Shown here piece by piece: positions 1 to 8,697 of a stretch of DNA of 53,578 nt (the stretch's first letter is position 1; each line of letters starts with the position of its first letter). The DNA comes from Candidatus Fermentithermobacillaceae bacterium (GTDB taxonomy: Bacteria > Bacillota > Sulfobacillia > Fermentithermobacillales > Fermentithermobacillaceae), in the NCBI GenBank assembly GCA_012842685.1, contig DUSI01000050.1, forward strand, positions 1 through 53,578. Reading direction: 5' to 3'. Below the pieces are notes generated by a model. It was not told where the DNA came from and did not search any database. It was given only the letters and a program-made list of their open reading frames with translations. A program made the position numbers and the translations under genes.

Positions 1-681
1 GGGGGCGTACGCCCCGAGCCTCTCCTGGTACTCAAGGTGGTAGACCCTTCAGGGGTGGTCATAGAGGAAAACAGCGTAAAGCGGACCAGGGTCCTGGACG
101 AAGGGACGGCGTACATAGTCACCAGCCTCCTGAGGTCCGTCTTCGCCCCTCAAGGCACCGCAGCGGGGCTCGAGACCTTCCTGGGGAACAGACCCGTGGC
201 GGGCAAGACCGGCACGACGGACGGTCAGAGGGAAGCCTGGTTTGTGGGATACACCAGGGACCTCGCCTGCTCCGTGTACGTCGGGTGGGACAACAGGGAA
301 AAGGCCCTCCCCGGCACGGGAGCGGCCGTGGCAGGGCCCATCTGGGCAGCTTTCATGGGAGACGCACACCGGGGACTCCCTGTCCGCGACTGGGATATCC
401 CCCAGAACGTCACCTGGGCGGCAGTCTGCAGCGAGACAGGGCTCCTCGCGGGTCCCACCTGCTACCCCCGGCATTACGAGGTCTTCCGCAAGGACGCCAT
501 GCCTCCGGTGGATATGACCAACCACTTCACCGTGCCGGGCTGGCTGAGGAGTATCCTCCTCCCGGACCTTTTCCGGGGGTGGGCGCTGCCCGGAAACCGC
601 GAAGACCTGGAGGAAACAGAGGAGGGCCGGGGGAAGGCTCCCTATGTCTATCCTGTGGAAGCCCCCGTCCCCGGCCCGTAA
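1..681 (+). CDS. Penicillin-binding protein, C-terminal transpeptidase part (partial)
   Basis: This is the C-terminal 226 residues of a class A type penicillin-binding protein; the gene enters from the left edge and its start is not in the window. The KTGT box of the serine transpeptidase fold is clear in VAGKTGTTDGQREAWFVGYT, followed by the usual strand with GYT and VYVGWD. The SxxK serine and SxN motif, and any glycosyltransferase domain, would lie upstream. The enzyme cross-links peptidoglycan outside the membrane. The tail after the domain is Glu- and Pro-rich. It is one of only three left-arm genes on the plus strand and converges with the HtrA gene 43 bp away. The class is inferred from the fragment only. 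Confidence 0.88.
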   Translation, partial: GGVRPEPLLVLKVVDPSGVVIEENSVKRTRVLDEGTAYIVTSLLRSVFAPQGTAAGLETFLGNRPVAGKTGTTDGQREAWFVGYTRDLACSVYVGWDNREKALPGTGAAVAGPIWAAFMGDAHRGLPVRDWDIPQNVTWAAVCSETGLLAGPTCYPRHYEVFRKDAMPPVDMTNHFTVPGWLRSILLPDLFRGWALPGNREDLEETEEGRGKAPYVYPVEAPVPGP

Positions 682-724
682 GCCTATAGCCTCTACCGCT
701 CCTATTGTCTTATCGCAATTCTTC

Positions 725-1882
725 TCAGCTCGAGGCCTCGCCCAGGGTCACCTCGAGCACGATCTCCTGGTTTCCGCGGAGGACCTTGACCTTCACCACT
801 TCGCCAGGCGACTTCTCTGACAGGAAAGCCTGCACCGCCGCCACCTTGCTTACCTGCAGCCCGCCGATCTCCAGGATGATGTCTCCGGCTCTTATCCCCG
901 CCTCTTGGGCGGGTCCGCCGTTTTCTACGCGGTATACGTACACGCCGCGCTCTATGATAACGGACGGGTTGATCCTCCTTACGGCTTCCTTGTCGGCGAG
1001 GCTCGCGCCAATCTTGGCCCTTCTCACGCGACCCGTGGCTATGATCTCCTCGGCGACCCTCTTCACCTGGTTGGAAGGGATGGCAAAACCCATGCCATCG
1101 ACTTCCGAGGAAGCCAGCTTCATGGAGTTTAGGCCGATGACCTCGCCCTTGGCGTTCACGAGGGGCCCGCCGCTGTTTCCGGGGTTAATCACCGCGTCGG
1201 TCTGGATGAGCCTTATGGCCGAATCCTGGCTGATGTTGAGGATCCTGTCCACCCCCGAGACTATGCCCGCCGTGACGGTCCGGCTGAAGTCCATCCCAAG
1301 GGGGTTACCTATGGCGACAGCCAGCTGGCCAATCCTAACCTTGTCGGAATCGCCGAACTTGACCGTGGGAAGGCCAGTCGCTTCGATCTTGATAACGGCC
1401 AGGTCAGTGGACTTCTCCGCGCCGACCAACGTGGCGGGGAAGCTCCTCCCGTCCGCCAGGAAGACCGTGAGCGACCTGGCGTTGGCGACCACATGCTCGT
1501 TGGTCACGATGTAACCGTCTTCGGAGATTATGATGCCCGTGCCGCCCGTATCCTGCACGTACTCTCGTCCGAAGAAGTCATACCCGATGACCGCCTGGTT
1601 GGTGATACCGACTACCGCCGGACTCACTTCCTGGGCCACCAGCATGATGGCGGCATAAGGGTCTTGGAGGTCTTCGGCGTTCAAGTACACGGGAACCGGG
1701 ATCGTGACCCCCGAAGTGCCGGGATCGGTGGTACCAACGAGGAGGTTACTGGTTTTGTGCAGGAGTATCTGAGGGGCGATGCCCAAGACCAGGAATCCCC
1801 CGATCACCGCGCCCACGATCCCCACCACGAGATACGACCAGAAAGACGGCTTTCTCTCGCGCACCGGGATGTGATAATCCAT
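725..1882 (-). CDS. htrA: HtrA/DegP-family membrane-anchored serine protease with PDZ domain
   Basis: This is a 385-residue trypsin-like envelope quality-control protease. A short cytoplasmic tail is followed by one membrane anchor (about residues 16-40). The protease domain carries the catalytic triad His130 (TNEHVV), Asp160 (STDLAV) and Ser237 (GNSGGP), and a C-terminal PDZ domain contains AGIRAGDIILEI. I start at the ATG of MDYHIP because a strong AAAGGAGG lies 8 bases before it; an in-frame start six codons upstream would sit before that site. The gene stands alone downstream of murA across a 414 bp gap. The family normally acts on misfolded exported proteins as an oligomer. No key residue is missing. 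Confidence 0.95.
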   Translation of the reverse strand: MDYHIPVRERKPSFWSYLVVGIVGAVIGGFLVLGIAPQILLHKTSNLLVGTTDPGTSGVTIPVPVYLNAEDLQDPYAAIMLVAQEVSPAVVGITNQAVIGYDFFGREYVQDTGGTGIIISEDGYIVTNEHVVANARSLTVFLADGRSFPATLVGAEKSTDLAVIKIEATGLPTVKFGDSDKVRIGQLAVAIGNPLGMDFSRTVTAGIVSGVDRILNISQDSAIRLIQTDAVINPGNSGGPLVNAKGEVIGLNSMKLASSEVDGMGFAIPSNQVKRVAEEIIATGRVRRAKIGASLADKEAVRRINPSVIIERGVYVYRVENGGPAQEAGIRAGDIILEIGGLQVSKVAAVQAFLSEKSPGEVVKVKVLRGNQEIVLEVTLGEASS

Positions 1883-2296
1883 GGGACGCCCTCCTTTCAC
1901 GCCCTCTGACTCTTACGGTCCATGAGGACCCTGTGTTTGTGCTCCCTAACTCGCCTGCGTGCCGGTTTCCACCGGCTCTAAATTGGCCCTGAACCGGCTC
2001 TTCGATGTATATATCCGGCGCACTTCCCGGTAGAACGCCTTTGAGAAACATACCTTCGTCATGAGATCAGTGTAGCAGAGAGCCATGTCCATGGGTTTGA
2101 ACATTCTTTTAACGCTTTCGGAGGACTGGCGGCAGCCAGTCAGAGAGTAGAACCACGTTGGCAAAGATGAGCCGGTGCCGGGAAAAAGAGGCGTAATACT
2201 CGGGATATCTACGGGCGGCATAGTGACGGGGCTAATGGCTGGCGGAAACCACCGCGTGGACAAGGGAGGTCTGGGCTCCTCCCGGCACGTCCCCCC
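1883..2296. other. Intergenic region between murA and htrA, no gene recognised
   Basis: This 414 bp stretch separates two minus-strand genes. It has open frames of up to about 105 codons on the minus strand, but their products show no recognisable family, composition or ribosome site, so I do not call them. A perfect 16-base inverted repeat (GCCGGT, TTCC loop, ACCGGC) lies at 1961-1976, about 80 bases before the htrA start, and lacks a following T-run on the minus strand. A weaker hairpin at 2264-2283 just after murA could be a poor terminator. The htrA promoter and any operator should lie here, but I see no convincing -35/-10 pair. Confidence 0.5.
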
Positions 2297-3550
2297 TCAA
2301 TCGGGGCGGACCTCTACGTCGGCTCCGATGGACCTAAGCTTCTCGTCTACCATCTCGTATCCCCTGGCGATGATCTCAAGCCCGTAGACTTCGGTGACTC
2401 CTTCGGCAGACAGCCCCGCTATCATGAGGCTGGCGCCGGCCCTCAGGTCATTCGCCTTGACCGGGGCACCCACGAGCCTCGGGACGCCTTCCACGATCGC
2501 CGTCCTGCCCTCGACCCTGATCTTGGCGCCCATCTTCACGAGCTCGGAGACGTAGCCGAGCCTGTTCTCATAGATAGACTCCTGGACGACGCTCACGCCT
2601 TCAGAGCGGGAAAGCACGGCCACGAGGGGCTGCTGGGCATCGGTCGGGAAGCCCGGGTACGGTAGGGTCTTTACGTTGAGCGCCTTGGGCCTTTCGGGGC
2701 CAATCACCCTGACGTAATCGCCGTTTTCTTCTATAGTCGCGCCCGCCTCGCGGAGCTTTGCCGTCACCGGTTCAAGGTGCTTCGTGATCACGTTTTTCAC
2801 AGTGACGTCTCCGCCTGTGGCCACGGCGGCCATCATGTAGGTATCGGCTTCGATATCGTCGGGAATCACGGTGTGGGAGGCACCAGTGAGATTCTTAACG
2901 CCCCTTATGCGCACCACATCGGTTCCGGCCCCTTGGACCCTGGCCCCCATCGCGTTCAAGAAGTTCGCCAGGTCCACCACGTGGGGCTCTTTGGCGGCGT
3001 TTTCGATGACCGTGATGCCTTCGGCCCGGGACGCGGCAAGCATGATGTTTATGGTAGCCCCGACGCTGGGGAAGTCAAGGTACACGGGGGCGCCTACGAG
3101 CTTTTTGGCCTTGAGCTTTACCACGCCGCCTTCTACGTTCACATCAGCGCCCAAAGCCCTGAACCCTTTGAGGTGCTGGTCAACCGGCCGGGGACCTATG
3201 TCGCATCCGCCGGGAAGGCCTACTTCGGCCTCGCCGAACTTGGCCAGGAGGACTCCCATGAGGTAGTAGGAGGCCCGGAGTTTCCTCACGAGCTCGTAGG
3301 GCGCTATATGGGACACAAACCCGTTGGGAGCGACGGTCATGGTAGTCCCGTCCATGGTCACTACGGCGCCAAGGTCTTTCAGGATCTCGGCGAAAACCGC
3401 CACGTCGCTTATCCTGGGGATATTCTCGAGGATGCTGGTGCCGTCGCCCAATAGTGCCGCAGGGATGATGGCGACAGAGGAGTTCTTGGATCCCCCTATG
3501 GTAACTTCGCCGTGAAGACGGCGCCTTCCGCGTATAACAAGCTTCGACAT
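2297..3550 (-). CDS. murA: UDP-N-acetylglucosamine 1-carboxyvinyltransferase
   Basis: The enzyme transfers enolpyruvate from PEP to UDP-GlcNAc, the first committed step of peptidoglycan synthesis, in the cytoplasm. The 417-residue length is normal for the family. The N-terminus carries the GGSKNS substrate loop, and the catalytic cysteine is Cys116 in PGGCDIGPRP, so the protein should be fosfomycin-type (Cys, not Asp). The repeated inside-out alpha/beta fold runs to the C-terminus (LRAGASLMIAGL). It is transcribed in the same direction as the M23 peptidase gene 121 bp upstream and the HtrA gene downstream, an envelope-biased neighbourhood. Many Bacillota have two murA copies; which paralogue this is cannot be decided here. 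Confidence 0.97.
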   Translation of the reverse strand: MSKLVIRGRRRLHGEVTIGGSKNSSVAIIPAALLGDGTSILENIPRISDVAVFAEILKDLGAVVTMDGTTMTVAPNGFVSHIAPYELVRKLRASYYLMGVLLAKFGEAEVGLPGGCDIGPRPVDQHLKGFRALGADVNVEGGVVKLKAKKLVGAPVYLDFPSVGATINIMLAASRAEGITVIENAAKEPHVVDLANFLNAMGARVQGAGTDVVRIRGVKNLTGASHTVIPDDIEADTYMMAAVATGGDVTVKNVITKHLEPVTAKLREAGATIEENGDYVRVIGPERPKALNVKTLPYPGFPTDAQQPLVAVLSRSEGVSVVQESIYENRLGYVSELVKMGAKIRVEGRTAIVEGVPRLVGAPVKANDLRAGASLMIAGLSAEGVTEVYGLEIIARGYEMVDEKLRSIGADVEVRPD

Positions 3551-3671
3551 AATGGACAGTCTCCTACCCCGTCATGGCGTCTTAGTCCTACAATACTGCA
3601 AGGCGCTGCTCTTTCCTGCGTGGAGCAGAAAACCCGCTGCAAGAAGATGCTGCCAAAGGCGCTTCGTCCGC

Positions 3672-5120
3672 TTACTTGTAGAAACTCAACGGGTCCTTGG
3701 CCACTCCGTTTATCCGCACCTCAAAGTGCAGGTGCGGGCCCGTCGATTTTCCGGTCGAGCCGACATAGCCTATTACCTGGCCTTTGGTTACCGTCTGTCC
3801 GACCTCGACCGCAATCTTCGACAGGTGAGCGTATCGGGTTTCTTTCCCGCCGCCGTGATCTATCTTGACGAGATAACCGTAGCCTCCGCTCCATCCGGCG
3901 AAGCTAACCATTCCTGAATCGGCGGCCAGGACCTCGGTACCGGTGCTGGCGGCTATGTCCACTCCTTCATGCATGGCGCCCCAGCGCCATCCGAAATGGG
4001 AGCTGATCGTCCCCTGGGTGGGCCACACCATGTCGTCGGAGCCCATTGGGGGTACCTGTTTGGATCCGCGGGAGATTTTCCTGGTCACGGGATAGGAGAG
4101 GATTTTCTCGCTCAAGGTCACCCTGGAGACTTCCTTGCCGTTTTCCCTGATTATCTCCTGGGTGATCTCTTTAGAACCGCTCTTGCCTGCCTGGATGACC
4201 ACCTCTTGCCAGGGCCACATGCTGTCGTCGTAGGAAACTTCCACAGAATACGGTATGGAAACCGTGTACGTCACGATTTCCTTGGACTGGAGGGTTATGT
4301 ACGGCTCAGGCACTACCAGGTTTATCTCTTGTCCGATCTGCAGCAGGTTGGGGTTGATCGTGGGATTGGCCTTCAGTATGTCTTCGAGGGTAAGGCCGTT
4401 GGCATTCGCTATGGCCCAGAGGGAATCTCCTCTCTTGACCTCGTAGTTCATCACTTTATCGGTACCGCGGGTGAGGATCCTCACTGCCTCCTCCCGGGTA
4501 CGGAACATGGAAAGAGGTACCGCTTTGGGTTCGAGAGTGACGTTTTCTTTAACGTAAACTTCTTCTATTATCTTTTGGTCCGAGCCGATCTCGGCTATGT
4601 AGTTGGCCCTGAGGTCATTAAGCACCCCTCTTGCCTCTTCCTCTGAGCTCAGGGCTACTATGTCTACTCCGTCCACCTGAATCACATATCCCGTGGCGAC
4701 GAAGCACGCGTTGCTCCGGATGGCCTCCGCCAATTCCTCTTCGTCAGAGATGACGATATCTTCTGACGGTCGCTCAACCTTTTCAGTAGAAACTTCGCAG
4801 TCCAGCTCTACGTCCACTCCGGCGGACTGAGCCTCTGTCTCCAGCAGCCGGTCCACGATGGCCTGGGGAAGATCTGGAGTGTCTGTATATCCGACTATCT
4901 CGTCGCCGATCTTCACCGCGTACACGGGCGGGGCGCTCTTTACTCTCGAAATAAGAAAAACAAAGGCTACGGCGAGAGCAGCAACCAAGAACCATGGACG
5001 TATCCGAACTCTCGAGGGGGCTCTCCTTCGCTTCACTCCTGGCCCCTTAAGCCCGAGGCTGTGGAGCCGGTAGGTAGTCTTGTCCAATCCCGCTCTGGAA
5101 ATCTCTCTCTCCGCGTCCAT
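3672..5120 (-). CDS. Membrane-anchored M23 peptidase with LysM and G5-like domains
   Basis: This is a predicted cell-wall endopeptidase of about 482 residues. It has a basic cytoplasmic tail and one membrane segment (about 42-58). A long extracellular part contains a LysM peptidoglycan-binding repeat (YEVKRGDSLWAIA), a G5-like beta region (IVTYTVSIPY to ILSYPVT) and a C-terminal M23/LytM domain. The zinc ligands are visible as HEGVD and HLHFE, so it should be active. The start is uncertain: I chose the ATG of MDAERE because it gives a compact N-terminus, but in-frame ATGs at 5183 and 5219 exist and none has a strong ribosome site. The family cleaves peptide cross-bridges in sacculus remodelling or sporulation. 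Confidence 0.88.
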   Translation of the reverse strand: MDAEREISRAGLDKTTYRLHSLGLKGPGVKRRRAPSRVRIRPWFLVAALAVAFVFLISRVKSAPPVYAVKIGDEIVGYTDTPDLPQAIVDRLLETEAQSAGVDVELDCEVSTEKVERPSEDIVISDEEELAEAIRSNACFVATGYVIQVDGVDIVALSSEEEARGVLNDLRANYIAEIGSDQKIIEEVYVKENVTLEPKAVPLSMFRTREEAVRILTRGTDKVMNYEVKRGDSLWAIANANGLTLEDILKANPTINPNLLQIGQEINLVVPEPYITLQSKEIVTYTVSIPYSVEVSYDDSMWPWQEVVIQAGKSGSKEITQEIIRENGKEVSRVTLSEKILSYPVTRKISRGSKQVPPMGSDDMVWPTQGTISSHFGWRWGAMHEGVDIAASTGTEVLAADSGMVSFAGWSGGYGYLVKIDHGGGKETRYAHLSKIAVEVGQTVTKGQVIGYVGSTGKSTGPHLHFEVRINGVAKDPLSFYK

Positions 5121-5225
5121 GATACGCACCGCACCCCGACTTAACCTTGTAAGATGGATATCGTAACAGGATATTACCTGCATAGTTTTGCCAAGTGAAG
5201 CGGCTTTGAACCAAAACATGATATT

Positions 5226-5241
5226 CGGACCATCCGGTCCG
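5226..5241. repeat. Perfect 16-base inverted repeat upstream of the M23 peptidase gene
   Basis: CGGACC and GGTCCG flank a four-base loop. The repeat lies about 105 bases before the preferred start of the M23 peptidase and just downstream of the radical-SAM gene. An AAGGAGAT ribosome-site-like sequence sits immediately upstream of it on the minus strand, with no matching in-frame start for the peptidase nearby. It may be an operator, a weak hairpin or chance. Confidence 0.35.
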
Positions 5242-5249
5242 ATCTCCTT

Positions 5250-6707
5250 CTACGGGATCAGCCGGGTAAAGAGGCAATATTGAGCATAAAGCGCGTGCTC
5301 AAGGCGCATTTTCATTAGCTGGCAGGAAATAACATCGGGTTTGAGGAGGTCCCCAGTGGAATAGACGGCCCTGGCGTGGCAACCGCCGCCGCACAGATAC
5401 CGGGCCCAGCAGGAGGCGCAGCCGGCCTTCATGGGGACGCGGGATAGGCAGAAACGCTTCATGAGGTCCTGCCTCTTGATGCCGTTCCAGATGTCGCCCA
5501 GCAGGAACTCATCACGGCCCACCAGCTGGTGGCACGGGAAGATCTGTCCTTCGGGCGTCACGGCCACATATTCGTAGCCCGCTCCGCAGCCGGTCATCCG
5601 CCTCTCTTTGCAGAGGCCGTGGTGGAGGCCGAGGTTAAAGTGGTAAAACTCGAAGGGATCGCCGCGGCGACGGCAGTCGAGCCAGAACTCGGTCAGCCTG
5701 CCGTAGGCCTCATCTACGGCACGGAAGTCTTTCTCGGTGAGCCCCCAGGTGCCTTCGCCAACCGCCGGTTCAAGGGATATGTACCTAAAGCCCTGGCTAT
5801 AGAGGTATTTCACGTCCTCGTCGAAATCCAAGTTGTGCTTGGTGTAGGTGCCCCGGATGAAATAGCCTTTTCCGCCCTTTGCCGCCACGGCCTTCTTCGC
5901 GCCCTCGACCGCGACGGAATGTGACGGAAGGCCTCCGCGCGTCCTACGCATCCGGTCATGGACCTCCTGCCTCCCGTCGAGACTCAGGATGAGGCTCACG
6001 CCGTGGTCGACCAGGAAAGAGATCTTGTCGTCATCCAAGAGGACGCAGTTAGTGGTCAGGGTAAACCGGAATTCTTTCCCCCTCCTGGCCCCTTCCCGCA
6101 ACGCATAGAGGAGCACAGACTTCACCGTATCGAAGCAGAGGAGGGGCTCTCCGCCGAAGAAGTCCACATCCAGGTACTTCCGGTCTTTGGAGGCCTCGAG
6201 AAGGTAATCTATGGCCGCTTTACCCATCTCCTCGTCCATCAGGGAAGGCTTTCCGCCGAAAGACCCTTGAGACGCGAAGCAGTAGTCGCACGCGAGGTTG
6301 CAGTCGTGGGCAATATCGAGGCACATGGACTTAAGCCCTGCCTCTAGCGCGGAAGTAAACTCCTTTTCGTCTCCTTCTTGATCAAGAATGTCGTCCGGGG
6401 CAAAGAGAGTCTTCCCGAGGGCGGCTTTGAGCTCTTTCCAAGCCTGAGCCAGCTCCGCGTCCGAGAACCTACCCCCCAGGGCAGAAGCGAGGCCTTCCGG
6501 GAGGGTTTCGTCCAAAGCCATCTCCGTCTGCTCCGGACCCACGCCGCAATCCACCGCCTTGGAGACGGCGCCCGGGCAGGTCACGCCGGCGAGGCAGCTG
6601 TCCATGAACCACCTTAGGACGGCCTCTCCCACTTCGTCCAAGATGTGGAGCGTTCCGGACGCACCGTCGTAGGCGAGGATCCGGCCTCCTCTCCGGAAGA
6701 CGTGCAC
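5250..6707 (-). CDS. scfB: SCIFF peptide radical SAM/SPASM maturase
   Basis: This radical SAM enzyme is predicted to form thioether cross-links in the small Cys-rich peptide encoded just upstream. Cys136, Cys140 and Cys143 in CNLACDYC bind the SAM-cleaving 4Fe-4S cluster. The C-terminal third has the SPASM cysteine series (GCGAG, IFPCHQ, GCASCWARYLCGGGC) for auxiliary clusters. I start at a GTG giving VHVFRRGGRILAYDG, because SCIFF maturases begin at this short domain. A longer in-frame ATG at 6809 would overlap most of the peptide gene and encode meaningless sequence. That leaves a 26 bp gap to the peptide gene and a 485-residue protein. Assignment rests on the partner peptide plus domain order. 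Confidence 0.93.
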   Translation of the reverse strand: MHVFRRGGRILAYDGASGTLHILDEVGEAVLRWFMDSCLAGVTCPGAVSKAVDCGVGPEQTEMALDETLPEGLASALGGRFSDAELAQAWKELKAALGKTLFAPDDILDQEGDEKEFTSALEAGLKSMCLDIAHDCNLACDYCFASQGSFGGKPSLMDEEMGKAAIDYLLEASKDRKYLDVDFFGGEPLLCFDTVKSVLLYALREGARRGKEFRFTLTTNCVLLDDDKISFLVDHGVSLILSLDGRQEVHDRMRRTRGGLPSHSVAVEGAKKAVAAKGGKGYFIRGTYTKHNLDFDEDVKYLYSQGFRYISLEPAVGEGTWGLTEKDFRAVDEAYGRLTEFWLDCRRRGDPFEFYHFNLGLHHGLCKERRMTGCGAGYEYVAVTPEGQIFPCHQLVGRDEFLLGDIWNGIKRQDLMKRFCLSRVPMKAGCASCWARYLCGGGCHARAVYSTGDLLKPDVISCQLMKMRLEHALYAQYCLFTRLIP

Positions 6708-6733
6708 GGTCTCTCTCGGGTTAACACCCAAGG

Positions 6734-6877
6734 CTATTCCTTCAGCGGGCACGGCTGGTTGGATACGGTGCACGAAGTCTTGCAGGCAGACTGGCAGGTG
6801 GACTGGCAAGCCTCGCAGTCAGGCTTCTCTTTCTTCCAGTCAGGGATTATAACGGGCACGATGTGCTTGGCCTCCAT
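6734..6877 (-). CDS. scfA: SCIFF-type six-cysteine ribosomal peptide precursor
   Basis: This 47-codon gene is easily missed. It encodes a peptide starting MEAKHIVPV and ending in CQSACKTSCTVSNQPC plus a short tail, with Cys at 21, 24, 28, 32, 36 and 43. Six cysteines in about 45 residues is the definition of the SCIFF family, a modified peptide widespread in Clostridia whose function is unknown. In the studied clostridial homologue the thioether joins Cys32 to Thr37, as I recall it; both positions are present here with that numbering. A GAGGAG ribosome site lies 7-8 bases before the ATG. It is cotranscribed with the maturase 26 bp downstream. Confidence 0.93.
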   Translation of the reverse strand: MEAKHIVPVIIPDWKKEKPDCEACQSTCQSACKTSCTVSNQPCPLKE

Positions 6878-7157
6878 GGATATTCTCCTCTCCGCGCCGG
6901 TTCTCAAAACCGGTCAAGTTTACATAATATAGAACGAACGATTTTACAGATATGATTATATGGCCCAAGCGGCGGTTGGCAACACGGGTGAGACAAAGAG
7001 GCGCGCGGGAAGCCCTTATGCCCGCTGGGGCTGAACACATAAAACCGCAGGTAGACGATTTGTCTTCGCCGTGGCCAAGCGGTATAATTCGCCTGTCAAA
7101 CCAAATAGGATACTCTGGAGGAAGGTGTACCCTGAGGTGCGACGGCATGTGAGAGTC
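6878..7157. promoter_or_regulatory. Divergent intergenic region between the SCIFF operon and a LysM/M23 gene
   Basis: About 280 bp separate the minus-strand scfA and the plus-strand peptidase. The part nearest scfA (roughly 6905-6960) is AT-rich against a GC-rich background and probably holds the scfA promoter, although I cannot fix its hexamers. The plus-strand promoter is annotated separately. An apparent open frame through this region is interrupted and shows no family resemblance. Confidence 0.45.
7060..7088 (+). promoter_or_regulatory. Sigma-A-type promoter for the LysM/M23 peptidase gene
   Basis: TTGTCT and a perfect TATAAT are separated by 17 bases. Transcription would begin near 7095, so a possible GTG start at 7071 lies upstream of the transcript and is rejected in favour of the ATG at 7158. 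Confidence 0.65.
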
Positions 7158-8306
7158 ATGTCCTTCCGGGTCAGCCCCGAAGACTCCGGGCAGAGCGTCA
7201 AGTCCCGGGCCAGGTGGGTTCTCATGTGCGTCGCCTTCCTCTTCGCGGGTCTCCTCATAGGCCTTCACAGGACTCCTCCCGCGCCACACGAAAAGACCTC
7301 TATCGCCGGAGGCGCTGCCAGCGCGGGTCTCATCACGTGGATGCCGGAAGATATTTCGCCCGCTCTCGGGGAAGACACGGCGACCTTGTTGGGCTTACAA
7401 GGCAGAAAACCTGATGCCGGTCTAGGCGCTCAGGAGGAGGAGCTGACTGCCTCTGGCTCGGCGGAGAAATCGAGGATAGATCCGCAAGTCCAAGGAGAAG
7501 CGCAGAGTGTACAAGGGAAAGAAGGGAAAGACCCGGAAGGGAGTGAACCTTCGACTGAGAGTGAACTTTCGACCCGTCCCGAGATAAGGCTCACCACTTA
7601 CACCGTGAAATCGGGAGATACCCTGAGCGCCATCGCGGCGAAGTTCAACACCTCAACGTCTTCTATCGCGTACATAAACGACCTGTCCTCTCCCGACTTC
7701 ATAAAGCCCGGCATGGAACTCAAGGTAATAGAAAACGCCTCAGGGGTTTTGGTCACGGTCTCTCCCGGAGACACCCTGTGGGATATATCCAGGGGATACG
7801 GAGTACCCATCGCGGAGATAGCTTACGTGAACAACCTTGACGTCACGGCGGTGCTGAAAGTAGGCACCCAGCTTATCGTCCCCGGCGCTTCTTTCCGGTA
7901 CGTCCCGGTCGTGTCAAGGTCCTCTTCGTTCCGGTGGCCCATCAAGGGTACCCTCACCAGCTCGTACGGGTGGCGAACCCACCCGATCACGGGAGAGCGG
8001 TCTTTCCACGAAGGCCTGGACATAGCCGCGAGCTACGGGACCGCCGTCGGCGCAGCTGCCGGGGGCAAGGTGACGTTCGCCGGCTGGAACGGAGGGTACG
8101 GACGGCTGGTGATCATAGATCACGGCGACGGCGTCGAAACAAGATACGGGCATCTATCCTCAATCGCCGTCTCCACAGGCCAGTATGTCTCTTCGGGTGA
8201 AACCATAGGATACGTAGGGCAGTCTGGAGACGCCACGGGCCCCCACCTCCATTTCGAAATGAGGAAGAACGGGAAGACCGTAGATCCCCGAGACTACTTG
8301 CCCTGA
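7158..8306 (+). CDS. Double-LysM M23 family endopeptidase
   Basis: This is a secreted or membrane-anchored cell-wall hydrolase of about 382 residues. A hydrophobic segment near the N-terminus (WVLMCVAFLFAGLLIG) is followed by a low-complexity linker rich in Ser, Glu and Gly. Two LysM repeats follow (TVKSGDTLSAIA and TVSPGDTLWDIS), then an M23 domain with zinc ligands HEGLD and HLHFE. It resembles the peptidase at 3672-5120 but has a second LysM instead of a G5-like region. The start follows from the promoter at 7060-7088; a GTG nine bases earlier is also possible. It is transcribed divergently from the SCIFF operon and against the general orientation of this arm. Confidence 0.88.
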   Translation: MSFRVSPEDSGQSVKSRARWVLMCVAFLFAGLLIGLHRTPPAPHEKTSIAGGAASAGLITWMPEDISPALGEDTATLLGLQGRKPDAGLGAQEEELTASGSAEKSRIDPQVQGEAQSVQGKEGKDPEGSEPSTESELSTRPEIRLTTYTVKSGDTLSAIAAKFNTSTSSIAYINDLSSPDFIKPGMELKVIENASGVLVTVSPGDTLWDISRGYGVPIAEIAYVNNLDVTAVLKVGTQLIVPGASFRYVPVVSRSSSFRWPIKGTLTSSYGWRTHPITGERSFHEGLDIAASYGTAVGAAAGGKVTFAGWNGGYGRLVIIDHGDGVETRYGHLSSIAVSTGQYVSSGETIGYVGQSGDATGPHLHFEMRKNGKTVDPRDYLP

Positions 8307-8376
8307 AATGGTTAGGATGCGAGGAGAGCAGCTTCTCCCCGGCGAAAGCAAGGCGCCATGCCGCCTGGAGACAGTC

Positions 8377-8637
8377 CTATATGAAATACTTCACGGCAAG
8401 AAGCAGAGCCGCGCCGGGAACCCCCAAGACTCCGATGGTCAGGGCCGAGGCCAGATTCATGCCTATGTGAAAACCGGCGTAACTCCCGAGGGAGTTCACC
8501 GCCCAGATAAGCAAGAAAGCGACCGCGGACCTCACGGCGATCCTGCCGAGCCCAAGAAGAGGCCTGGCTATGGCCCTTATCAGGTAGTAGGCGACTATGA
8601 GGAGCACACCCGCGCCCAGAACCACGTTCAAGTCCAT
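8377..8637 (-). CDS. bofA: BofA family pro-sigma-K processing inhibitor
   Basis: This small 86-residue membrane protein has two or three hydrophobic segments and the family-typical end GVLGVPGAALLLAVKYFI. In Bacillus subtilis BofA inhibits the intramembrane protease SpoIVFB in the outer forespore membrane until engulfment is complete, timing sigma-K activation. GGAGGG lies 6 bases before the ATG. The order dnaX-ybaB-recR-yaaL-bofA matches the B. subtilis arrangement, which supports the call. No spoIVF genes are in the window, so the inhibitory role is by family only. Confidence 0.9.
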   Translation of the reverse strand: MDLNVVLGAGVLLIVAYYLIRAIARPLLGLGRIAVRSAVAFLLIWAVNSLGSYAGFHIGMNLASALTIGVLGVPGAALLLAVKYFI

Positions 8638-8697
8638 GTTTCTCCCTCCGGCAAATCCGTATGAAGGACCGCCGGAGCTTATTACAGGTCGATCACA

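Noticed and set aside
1946-2263. A 105-codon minus-strand open frame between murA and htrA
   Set aside because: No ribosome site, no recognisable domain and unusual residue composition.
5121-5219. A 33-residue N-terminal extension of the M23 peptidase at 3672-5120
   Set aside because: It lacks a ribosome site at the usual distance and shows no conserved sequence, though it cannot be fully excluded.
7071-7157. A GTG start 29 codons upstream for the double-LysM peptidase
   Set aside because: The promoter -10 box lies at 7083-7088, inside that extension, so the codon would be upstream of the transcript.
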